From Planctomycetota bacterium (GTDB taxonomy: Bacteria; Planctomycetota; UBA1135; GCA-002686595), in NCBI GenBank assembly GCA_028278425.1, contig JANQEJ010000348.1, positions 22,585 to 86,584 of the forward strand: 64,000 nucleotides of DNA, given 5' to 3'. This document shows positions 26,980 through 34,244 of the stretch, one piece after another. A model generated the notes under the pieces. It was given only the letters and a program-made list of their open reading frames with translations, made no database searches and was not told the DNA's origin. Position 1 is the first letter of the stretch, and each line of letters starts with the position of its first letter. A program made the translations under genes and the position numbers.

Positions 26980-28896
26980 ATGTCGTCCTTCATCTCCGCC
27001 CTCGGCGGCCTGCGGGCCAACCAGAGCTGGATCGACGTGATCGGCAACAACCTGGCGAACACGAACACGCCCGGTTTCAAGTCGTCGCGTGCGCTCTTCT
27101 CCGACCTCCTGAGCGTCACGCTGCGATCGGGCACCGCGCCGGAGGGCAACCTCGGCGGCGTGAACCCGCTCCAGGTCGGCCTCGGAGTCCAGCTCTCGAG
27201 CATCGACCGGAACCTGGCGCAGGGCGCGCTGAACGTCACCGGGCGGACGCTCGACCTGGCGCTGCTCGGGAACGGTTACTTCGCCGTTGACGACGGCAAG
27301 GAAACGCTCTACACGCGCGTGGGCTCCTTCGGGCTCGACGCCGAGGGCAACATGGTCGATCAGCGCACCGGCTACCGCGTGCTGAGCGCCTCCGGGCAGA
27401 CCTTCCAGATCGACACCACCGCGGTGCTCCCGCCGCAGATCACGAGCCAGATCGGCTTCACCGGCAACCTGCCGGCGGTCGTCACCGGCCCGCTGGCGGA
27501 GGTGCTGACGTCGTCCTCGTCGTTCAGCGAGGGGACCGCGGCGACGACCACCGGCTCGCTCCAGGGCCCGTTCACGATTCCCGTCGGGGAGACGTGGACG
27601 ATGGAGCTGATCGTGAACGGCGGCGCGCCCGAGGAGGTGTCGATCGTCGGCAGCGGCTCGATGACGGCGCAGCAGATCGCCGACGAGATCACGAACCAGA
27701 CCGACCATGTCGTCGCGACGGTTTCGCCGTCGCAGGAGATCGTCCTGACCAGCGACAAGTCCGGTCTCGGATCGACCATCGCCGTCAACGCGGGCGACCC
27801 GTCGTTCGACCTGAAGAGCCTCCTGGGGCTCGTCGACTTCGTGCAGGGCACGGAGACCACCGGCACCGGCGCGACCGACCTGAACGACCTGTCGACCAAC
27901 CTTTCCGACTACGTCGTCGGCGACACGATCAACCTGTCGGGGACGGACGTCGACGGGACGCCCGTGGTCGCCTCGTTCGAGTACGGCGTCGACGGCACAA
28001 CGATCGACGAGCTCGTCGCCTTCATCGACGCCGAGTTCGCCCAGGCGACCGCGGCCTTCAACCCGACCACCGGGCAGATCGACCTGACTTCGTCGGTGAC
28101 CGGCGATTCGGAGCTCTCGCTGTCGCTGCTCGACGGCACGGGCCAGGCGGGCCAGACCGACTGGGCCCAGCACGCCTTCGCGGTCACGACGAACGGCGCG
28201 GGGCCCGACGAGGTGGTGACCTCGGTCGAGGTCTTCGACTCGGCGGGCACCTCGCACGTCCTCACCGGCACGTACACGCGCCAGGACGACGGCTCGTGGA
28301 ACCTCGTCGTCAGCGTGGCCGCCTCGGAGGGGACGATGCTCAGCGACACGATCGCCGGCATCACCTTCAACGAGGACGGCTCGATCCAGACGCCGACCTC
28401 GGGCGACGTCGTCGTTCAGTTCGGCACCCTGTCGGCGCAGACCATCTCGCTCGACCTCGGCACCGCCGGCCAGTTCGACGGCCTGACGCAGTTCGGCAAC
28501 CCGGCGAGCGTGGTCTCCGACTTCCAGGACGGCTACGGCGCCGGCGAGCTGGTCAACATGACCGTCCAGGCCAACGGCGAGATCGAGGGCTTCTTCACGA
28601 ACGGCCAGAGCCAGATCCTCGGCGACTTCGGCGTGGCGACCTTCGCCAACGCGCTCGGCCTCGAGGAAGCCGGCGACAACTACCTGCGCGAGTCGCCCAA
28701 CTCCGGCGCGCGGGTGCTCGGGGCCGCGCAGGCCTCGAAGGCCGGGGACGTGGTCGGCGGAGCGATCGAAGGCTCGAACGTCGACACGGCGGAAGAGTTT
28801 GTGCACCTGATCCAGGCGCAGCGGGGCTTCCAGGCCAATGCGCGGGTCGTCACGGTGCAGGACGAGCTTCTCGCGGAGGTCGTCAACATCATCTAG
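26980..28896 (+). CDS. flgE: Flagellar hook protein FlgE
   Basis: 638 residues. The N-terminus carries the rod/hook signature (S-S-F-I-S-A-L-G-G-L, I-G-N-N-L-A-N-T-N-T-P-G-F-K) and the C-terminus the matching helix (E-F-V-H-L-I-Q-A-Q-R-G-F-Q-A-N-A-R). The middle is a long Thr/Ser/Asp-rich set of hook D1-D4 domains, which makes it longer than the enteric 400 residues. Subunit of the hook, exported by the flagellar type III system. Last gene of its unit, followed by a strong terminator. Confidence 0.94.
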   Translation: MSSFISALGGLRANQSWIDVIGNNLANTNTPGFKSSRALFSDLLSVTLRSGTAPEGNLGGVNPLQVGLGVQLSSIDRNLAQGALNVTGRTLDLALLGNGYFAVDDGKETLYTRVGSFGLDAEGNMVDQRTGYRVLSASGQTFQIDTTAVLPPQITSQIGFTGNLPAVVTGPLAEVLTSSSSFSEGTAATTTGSLQGPFTIPVGETWTMELIVNGGAPEEVSIVGSGSMTAQQIADEITNQTDHVVATVSPSQEIVLTSDKSGLGSTIAVNAGDPSFDLKSLLGLVDFVQGTETTGTGATDLNDLSTNLSDYVVGDTINLSGTDVDGTPVVASFEYGVDGTTIDELVAFIDAEFAQATAAFNPTTGQIDLTSSVTGDSELSLSLLDGTGQAGQTDWAQHAFAVTTNGAGPDEVVTSVEVFDSAGTSHVLTGTYTRQDDGSWNLVVSVAASEGTMLSDTIAGITFNEDGSIQTPTSGDVVVQFGTLSAQTISLDLGTAGQFDGLTQFGNPASVVSDFQDGYGAGELVNMTVQANGEIEGFFTNGQSQILGDFGVATFANALGLEEAGDNYLRESPNSGARVLGAAQASKAGDVVGGAIEGSNVDTAEEFVHLIQAQRGFQANARVVTVQDELLAEVVNII

Positions 28897-28946
28897 CGCG
28901 CCTAGCGCACCCCCTTCAGCGATCGGCCGAGTTTCCTCGGTCGTTT

Positions 28947-28987
28947 GAGGACCCAGCCCTTCCGGGGCTGGGTCCTCTCTTTTTTTC
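28947..28987 (+). terminator. Strong intrinsic terminator after flgE
   Basis: GAGGACCCAGCCC (28947-28959) pairs perfectly over 13 bp with GGGCTGGGTCCTC (28965-28977) around TTCCG, followed by TCTTTTTTTCC. It isolates the fliK-flgD-flgE unit from the flgF unit. Confidence 0.92.
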
Positions 28988-29072
28988 CGCGCGGGAAGCC
29001 GTTTCGACGGCCGGAGCGGAAAGGGAGGCCACACGGGGGCGCGAGACCGCGCTTCGCGGCCCCGCACGCGCC

Positions 29073-29087
29073 TGGCACCGGCATTGC
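29073..29087 (+). promoter_or_regulatory. Sigma-54 promoter of the flgF-flgL unit
   Basis: TGGCACCGGCATTGC matches the -24/-12 consensus with ten bases between GG and GC. The predicted start is near 29099, one base before the flgF ATG at 29100, so the transcript should be leaderless. It differs at one base from the fliK promoter, and the identity extends into GATC downstream. Confidence 0.82.
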
Positions 29088-29099
29088 GATCTCGAACGC

Positions 29100-29801
29100 A
29101 TGAACATCGGCCTCTACCGCGCCGCGACGTCCATGCGGGCGAACCACAGCCGGCTGGACGCGATCTCTTCCAACCTCGCGAACGTCGACACGCCCGGCTA
29201 CAAGCGGCGCGGCACCGCCACCTTCGCCTTCGAGGCCCGGACCGCCGGCGGGCCGAGCCGGGGCATCGCGACGCGCTCCTCAGTCGACTGGGGCCAGGGC
29301 GTGCTCGATCGCACCGAGAACGTCTACGACCTCGCGCTCTACGGCGACGGCTTCTTCGCCATCGACTCGCCGGCGGGCGAGGTCTACAGCCGCGAGGGCG
29401 GCTTCAAGATCGACGCGAACGGCGTCCTGCAGACCGCGGAGGGATATCCCGTCGCCTGGGAGCGCCTCACCGGCGCGATCGACCCGCGCGGGCTACCCGT
29501 CGTGGTCGACGGCGAGGGGAACGTGCGCCAGGGGGAGAGCGACCTCGGCCGCCTCCGCCTGGTCGCCTTCGAGGACAAGGGGCGCCTCGAGCAGAACGCC
29601 GACGGCTTCTGGGAGGCGCCGCCGAGCCTCAAGCAGAAGGCCCACACCGCCGTCGTACACCAGGGCGCGCTCGAGCGCTCGAACTCCGTCGCCCTCGAGG
29701 AGGTCGTGACGATGATCGCGCTGCAGCGCTCCTTCGACTCCTCGTCGCGCGTGATGTCCTCGATCAGCAAGAGCTACGAGAAGCTGACCCAAGTCCGGTA
29801 A
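29100..29801 (+). CDS. flgF: Flagellar basal-body rod protein FlgF
   Basis: 233 residues with N-terminal L-Y-R-A-A-T-S-M then I-S-S-N-L-A-N-V-D-T-P-G-Y-K, central L-A-L-Y-G-D-G-F-F-A-I, and C-terminal L-E-E-V-V-T-M-I-A-L-Q-R-S-F. Proximal rod subunit. It is identified as FlgF rather than FlgG by its shorter length and by lying directly before flgG. First gene of the second sigma-54 unit; the ATG lies 13 bases after the -12 element. Confidence 0.87.
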   Translation: MNIGLYRAATSMRANHSRLDAISSNLANVDTPGYKRRGTATFAFEARTAGGPSRGIATRSSVDWGQGVLDRTENVYDLALYGDGFFAIDSPAGEVYSREGGFKIDANGVLQTAEGYPVAWERLTGAIDPRGLPVVVDGEGNVRQGESDLGRLRLVAFEDKGRLEQNADGFWEAPPSLKQKAHTAVVHQGALERSNSVALEEVVTMIALQRSFDSSSRVMSSISKSYEKLTQVR

Positions 29802-29825
29802 TCCCGAACCAAGGAAGACGACACC

Positions 29826-30614
29826 GTGAACCGCGCCATGCGCACCGCCGCCTCGGGCATGCTGGCCCAGCAGACGCAGGTCGACACGATCGCGAACAAC
29901 ATCGCGAACGTGAACACCAGCGCCTTCAAGAAGAACCGCGTCAACTTCCGCTCGCTGCTCTACCACACGATGCGAGAGCCGGGCGCCACGACCGCGGGCA
30001 ACAACATGGTGCCCACCGGCCTCCAGGTCGGAAGCGGTACCGAGATCTCCAGCTCGATCAAGCTGATGGCCCAGGGCGACCTGGAGCCGACCGGCGCCGA
30101 CTTCGACGTCGCGATCCAGGGCGAGGGCTTCTTCCGGATCGACCTCGGCAACGGCGAGTTCCGCTACACGCGCGACGGCTCCTTCCGCCAGGACGCCGAC
30201 GGCAACATCGTGACGGTGGACGGCTACAAGCTGGCCCAGTCGATCACGATCTCGCCCGAGGCCGTCGAGATCTCGATCGGCCAGGACGGCACGGTCAGCG
30301 TGATCGAAGCCGGCAACCCGACGCCGACCAACGCGGGACAGATCCTCCTGTCGCGCTTCCCGAACCCCTCCGGCTTGAAGGCCGAGGGCCAGAACCTCTT
30401 CAGCGAGACCGCGAGCTCGGGGACGCCGACCGAGGGCCCGCCGGCGACCGACGGCGCCGGCTTCCTGCGGCATCGCTTCCTCGAGCGCTCCAACGTCTTC
30501 GTGGTGGACGAGCTGATCTCGTTGATCCAGGCGCAGCGCAACTACGAGGTGAACAGCCGGACGATCCGTGTCGCCGACGAGATGCTCCAGCAGATCTCCA
30601 ACCTCATCCGGTAA
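29826..30614 (+). CDS. flgG: Flagellar distal rod protein FlgG
   Basis: 262 residues, the standard FlgG length. N-terminus A-M-R-T-A-A-S-G-M-L-A-Q-Q and I-A-N-N-I-A-N-V-N-T; middle I-Q-G-E-G-F-F-R-I; C-terminus L-I-S-L-I-Q-A-Q-R-N-Y-E-V-N-S-R. Distal rod subunit. The GTG start at 29826 has AAGGAAG upstream, so unlike flgF it depends on a ribosome binding site. Confidence 0.95.
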   Translation: MNRAMRTAASGMLAQQTQVDTIANNIANVNTSAFKKNRVNFRSLLYHTMREPGATTAGNNMVPTGLQVGSGTEISSSIKLMAQGDLEPTGADFDVAIQGEGFFRIDLGNGEFRYTRDGSFRQDADGNIVTVDGYKLAQSITISPEAVEISIGQDGTVSVIEAGNPTPTNAGQILLSRFPNPSGLKAEGQNLFSETASSGTPTEGPPATDGAGFLRHRFLERSNVFVVDELISLIQAQRNYEVNSRTIRVADEMLQQISNLIR

Positions 30615-30617
30615 GCC

Positions 30618-31559
30618 ATGCTGCTCGCGAAACTGATCCTCTCCGGCGTCACGGTCACGCTCCCCATGGAGGCGACGTCCCGCGGCACCGAGCTCACGCT
30701 CGGCGAGATCGCCACGATCACCGGCGCCGACGCGGCCCTCGTCGAGCAGGTCGAGAGCCTCGACCTCGGCTACGCGCCGCAGCCCGGCTTCAGCCGCCTC
30801 CTGCACGCGCAGCGCATCCAGCAGACGCTCGCGCGCGAGCTTCCGGGCGTTCAGGTCCGCCTGGTCGGCGAGAGCGCCATCCGCGTCCGTCCCGAGGTGG
30901 CGCGCATCGCCTCCGCGCAGATCCGCGCGGCCGCCGAGGCGGAGCTCGCCCGGGCCTTCGCCGAGCGCGACGTCACCTACGAGCCCAACGGCAAGATCGC
31001 CGACGTCACGGTGCCCGCGGGCTCGGCGCCGCCCGTCGTGCGTGCGCGCCTCGACACGACCGAGGCGAAGACCGGGACGATCGCCGTGCCGGTCGAGATC
31101 CTGGTCGACGGCGAGATCTACCGCACGGTCTGGAGCAACTGGAAGACCGTCCGCTGGGAGACCATGCCGGTCCTGAAGCGCGCCGTGCGCGGCGGCCAGA
31201 GGCTGCAGCCGTACGACCTCGAGAACCGCCGCGTGCGCGTCGAGGTGACGCAGCGCAAGGCGCTTCCCGCGTCGCTTCTCGCCGGCGCGATCGCGGCCCG
31301 CGACCTGAACGTCGGCACGCCGGTCACCGAGGCGGACATCCACCGCCCGACGGTGGTCACGCAGGGCGACGGCATCCTCCTCGAGGTGAGAAAGGGCGCG
31401 GTGACCGCGCGCGTCGCCGCCACGGCGCTCGAGTCGGGGGCGGTGGGCGACCGCATCCGCGTGCGCGCGAGCGGCTCGGGACTGGAACACTTCGCGGTCA
31501 TTCGCTCCGGCGACTTGGCCCGCATCGACCTCGGCGCCAAGCAAGGGAACGCTCGATGA
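30618..31559 (+). CDS. flgA: Flagellar P-ring chaperone FlgA
   Basis: 313 residues. The C-terminal half has the SAF-like pattern of FlgA: V-L-K-R-A-V-R-G-G-Q-R-L then R-D-L-N-V-G-T-P-V-T, ending in a V-R-V-R-A-S-G-S-G-like strand. FlgA acts in the periplasm to assist FlgI P-ring assembly. The N-terminus begins with a weak hydrophobic segment rather than a clear signal peptide, so its export is uncertain. It starts three bases after the flgG stop and overlaps flgH by 4 bp. Confidence 0.87.
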   Translation: MLLAKLILSGVTVTLPMEATSRGTELTLGEIATITGADAALVEQVESLDLGYAPQPGFSRLLHAQRIQQTLARELPGVQVRLVGESAIRVRPEVARIASAQIRAAAEAELARAFAERDVTYEPNGKIADVTVPAGSAPPVVRARLDTTEAKTGTIAVPVEILVDGEIYRTVWSNWKTVRWETMPVLKRAVRGGQRLQPYDLENRRVRVEVTQRKALPASLLAGAIAARDLNVGTPVTEADIHRPTVVTQGDGILLEVRKGAVTARVAATALESGAVGDRIRVRASGSGLEHFAVIRSGDLARIDLGAKQGNAR

Positions 31560-32182
31560 AGAAGAAACTCCTCCTCGCCGCCGCCGCGCTCTGCGCGCTC
31601 GCGGCCTCCGCGTCGGCTCAGTCGCGCCCGGGCTCGATCTACAACCCCGACTACGGCCCGTACGGCTCGATCGCCGACAAGACGGCGCGCCGGCCGGGCG
31701 ACCTCCTGACGGTGGTCATCGCCGAGAACCTGGATCTCAAGAACGAGGAGACGTCGACGCTCAACAAGACGACCAACCTCGACTACGGGATCGACTCCCT
31801 GGACATCAAGGAGAATCTCTTCGGCAGCACGCTGCCCGACGTCGTCGCGAACTCGACCGACAACTTCAACGGCACCGGCACCTACGAGAAGAAGGGCGAG
31901 TTCACGGCGCGCATCACGGCGATCGTGAGCGACGTCCTCCCGAACGGGAACCTGGTCATCAGCGGCCGGCGCGAGATCAAGATCGACAACGAGACCAAGC
32001 TCATCGAGTTCAGCGGGATCGTCCGGCGCTACGACGTGCGGCCCGACAACACGATCCAGTCCGAGCTCGTCGCCGAGGCGCGCGTCTCCTACACGGGCTC
32101 CGGTCCGCTCACGAAGACGACGAACCGCTATGGCCTTGGCGGGTTCGTGCACGACCTCATCGGCTGGATCTGGCCCTTCTAA
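31556..32182 (+). CDS. flgH: Flagellar L-ring protein FlgH
   Basis: 208 residues. FlgH forms the outer-membrane L ring; family landmarks are R-P-G-D-L-L-T-V-V-I-A-E, G-E-F-T-A-R-I-T-A-I-V, G-N-L-V-I-S-G-R-R-E-I and the end G-L-G-G-F-V-H-D-L. Most FlgH are lipoproteins, but here the signal peptide ends A-S-A-S-A-Q with no lipobox; the only early Cys (residue 13) follows Leu, which does not fit. The ATG overlaps the flgA stop. Confidence 0.94.
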   Translation: MKKKLLLAAAALCALAASASAQSRPGSIYNPDYGPYGSIADKTARRPGDLLTVVIAENLDLKNEETSTLNKTTNLDYGIDSLDIKENLFGSTLPDVVANSTDNFNGTGTYEKKGEFTARITAIVSDVLPNGNLVISGRREIKIDNETKLIEFSGIVRRYDVRPDNTIQSELVAEARVSYTGSGPLTKTTNRYGLGGFVHDLIGWIWPF

Positions 32183-32185
32183 GAC

Positions 32186-33424
32186 ATGCTGATCGCACCG
32201 TTGATTCTCGCCTTGGCCCTCCAGGACACCGGCACGTCCGCGCCGGCTCCGCTCGAACGGGAGACCGACACCGTGCTCGGAGGCGTCGAGGCGCCGAGGC
32301 AGCCGACCGGACAGTCGCGTTCCGGCATCGTGCGCTCGCCGCGCATCGAGCCGACGCCGGGCCGCGGCGCCGAGGGCTCGATCCGCGTGCGCGTCTCCGA
32401 CCTGGTCGCGGTCCGCGGTCAGGAGGACAACGTCGTTCAGGGCGTCGGCCTCGTCACCGGCCTCGCCGGGACGGGCGACGGCGGCAGCGCCGCGCGGCAG
32501 GCGATCCTGAACCTGCTGAAGACGCAGAACATCATCCTCGACCCGGGTCAGATCACCTCGAACAACGTGGCGGTCGTCCTGGTGCAGGCGACGCTGCCGC
32601 CCGGGATCAAGCCCGGGCGCAAGATCGACGTGCGCGTGTCGTCGCTCTACGACTGCAACAGCCTCGTCGGCGGCACACTGGTCTTCACCGAGCTCCAGGA
32701 GCTCACCGGCCAGACGGTCTACGCCACCGCCGCCGGTCCGATCACGACCGGTGCGTTCTCCGCCGCGGGGGACGCGGCGACGGCGGTCCGCAACCACCTG
32801 ACGGTCGGGACGATCCCGCTCGGCGGCAAGGTCGAGCGCGCGGTGCCGACGCAGCTCGTGAGCGACCACGGCTACGTCTACCTCGACATGCGGGCGCTCA
32901 AGGGCTCCTTCGCGAACGCGATGCGCGTCGCCGACTCGGTCAACGAGCTCTACACCGGCGCCGCCGTTGCGCAGGACGCGATGACGGTCGCCGTGCAGCT
33001 TCCCGCCGACCTGCCCGAGGCTACGCACGTTGCGTTCCTCGACTCGATCCTGCGCCGCGAGGTCGAGCCCGACCGCTTCGCGCGCGTCGTCATCAACGAG
33101 CGCACCGGCGTCATCGTGATGGGCGAGGGCGTGCGCATCACGCGCGGCGCGATCACCAAGGGCAATCTGACCGTGACGATCTCGGAGACGCCCGAGGCGA
33201 GCCAGCCCGGCCCCTTCTCGGACGGCACGACCGAGGTCCTCCCGCGCTCGTCCGTCCTGATCGAGGAGGAGGACCGCGCGCTGACGATCGTGAACGGCGC
33301 GGTGACGCTCCAGGAGGTCGTCGAGGTGCTGAACGTCCTCGGCGTCACGCCGCGCGACATGATCCAGATCCTGCAGTCGATGGCGCAGTCCGGGATGCTG
33401 CACGCCGAAATCCTGGTGATGTGA
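32186..33424 (+). CDS. flgI: Flagellar P-ring protein FlgI
   Basis: 412 residues. Signatures include R-V-S-D-L-V-A-V-R-G, G-V-G-L-V-T-G-L-A-G-T-G-D-G and, near the C-terminus, L-Q-E-V-V-E-V-L-N-V-L-G-V-T-P-R-D. Periplasmic ring around the rod, normally in peptidoglycan. After a short hydrophobic start there is a Pro/Arg-rich stretch of about 60 residues before the conserved domain, longer than usual. Its stop overlaps the next start. Confidence 0.94.
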   Translation: MLIAPLILALALQDTGTSAPAPLERETDTVLGGVEAPRQPTGQSRSGIVRSPRIEPTPGRGAEGSIRVRVSDLVAVRGQEDNVVQGVGLVTGLAGTGDGGSAARQAILNLLKTQNIILDPGQITSNNVAVVLVQATLPPGIKPGRKIDVRVSSLYDCNSLVGGTLVFTELQELTGQTVYATAAGPITTGAFSAAGDAATAVRNHLTVGTIPLGGKVERAVPTQLVSDHGYVYLDMRALKGSFANAMRVADSVNELYTGAAVAQDAMTVAVQLPADLPEATHVAFLDSILRREVEPDRFARVVINERTGVIVMGEGVRITRGAITKGNLTVTISETPEASQPGPFSDGTTEVLPRSSVLIEEEDRALTIVNGAVTLQEVVEVLNVLGVTPRDMIQILQSMAQSGMLHAEILVM

Positions 33425-33765
33425 TGGACCTCGGCCTTCACACCGACATCCAGGCACAGGCGGCGGGGCGCGCGTTCGACGCGCAGCTCGCCGGAGCGCG
33501 AAGCGAGGCCGCGGGCGGCGACGTCGACAAGGCGGCCTTCGCCTTCGAGAAGCTCCTCGCGACGATGCTCGTGAAGGAGATGAACCGCACGCTCCCCGAG
33601 GGCTTCTTCGGCGGCGGCGTCGGCTCGGACACCTTCAACGGCTGGCTGGAGGAGCATCTCGGCGGCGCGCTCGCCGAAACCCGCGCGCTCGGCATCGCCG
33701 AGTCGGTGCGCGCATCGATCCTGCAACAGCGGCAGGCGGCGGAGCTCACGGAGGACGCGGCATGA
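33424..33765 (+). CDS. flgJ: Rod-binding protein FlgJ (N-terminal domain only)
   Basis: 113 residues with the rod-binding domain pattern A-F-E-K-L-L-A-T-M-L-V-K-E-M-N-R-T and a C-terminal W-L-E-E-H-L-G-G-A-L-A-E. The muramidase domain of enteric FlgJ is absent, as in many other phyla, so another enzyme must open the peptidoglycan. The ATG at 33424 overlaps the flgI stop; a GTG one codon upstream is possible. Confidence 0.85.
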   Translation: MDLGLHTDIQAQAAGRAFDAQLAGARSEAAGGDVDKAAFAFEKLLATMLVKEMNRTLPEGFFGGGVGSDTFNGWLEEHLGGALAETRALGIAESVRASILQQRQAAELTEDAA

Positions 33766-34241
33766 CGAAGGAAGTCCGCGCGCTTCTGATCCAGCTCGCC
33801 GCCTGGGCGCAGGAGGAGCTCGGCGCCCAACGCCGTCTCCGCGACGCCCTGTCCGAACAGGAGCAGGCCATCCGCCACGTCGACACCCAGGCGTTGTCGG
33901 AAACCGGAAAGAGAATCGAGGAGGAGATCGCCGGCGGAGCGTCCCGCGAACGCCGGCGCGCGCGGCTCATGACCAAGCTCGGTCGCGCGTGGGCCGTCGA
34001 CCCGAGCGCCCTCACGCTCGCGAGCATCTGCGAGCGCGCGGGCGACGGCGCGGAGGATCTCCTGCGGCTCCGCGGGGAGCTGCGCGAGGAGGCGGCGCAG
34101 GTCGCCCGGCACGGGCGCCGGATCACCGCGCTGGCGCGCTACCACGGCGGGCTCCTGGAGGAGGTGATGCGCGTCCTCGTCGGCGAGGCCGGCGACGCGA
34201 ACGAGAAGCGCGAGGGTGTCCTCGTCAACGCGAAGGCCTGA
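33762..34241 (+). CDS. flgN: FlgN-like chaperone for hook-associated proteins
   Basis: 159 residues, almost wholly helical, with heptad-like stretches (A-Q-R-R-L-R-D-A-L-S-E-Q-E-Q-A-I and L-R-G-E-L-R-E-E-A-A-Q-V). FlgN proteins are coiled-coil cytosolic chaperones for FlgK and FlgL. The assignment rests on fold, length and its place directly before flgK and flgL; sequence conservation in the family is low. Start overlaps the flgJ stop (ATGA). Confidence 0.7.
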   Translation: MTKEVRALLIQLAAWAQEELGAQRRLRDALSEQEQAIRHVDTQALSETGKRIEEEIAGGASRERRRARLMTKLGRAWAVDPSALTLASICERAGDGAEDLLRLRGELREEAAQVARHGRRITALARYHGGLLEEVMRVLVGEAGDANEKREGVLVNAKA

Positions 34242-34244
34242 TCG

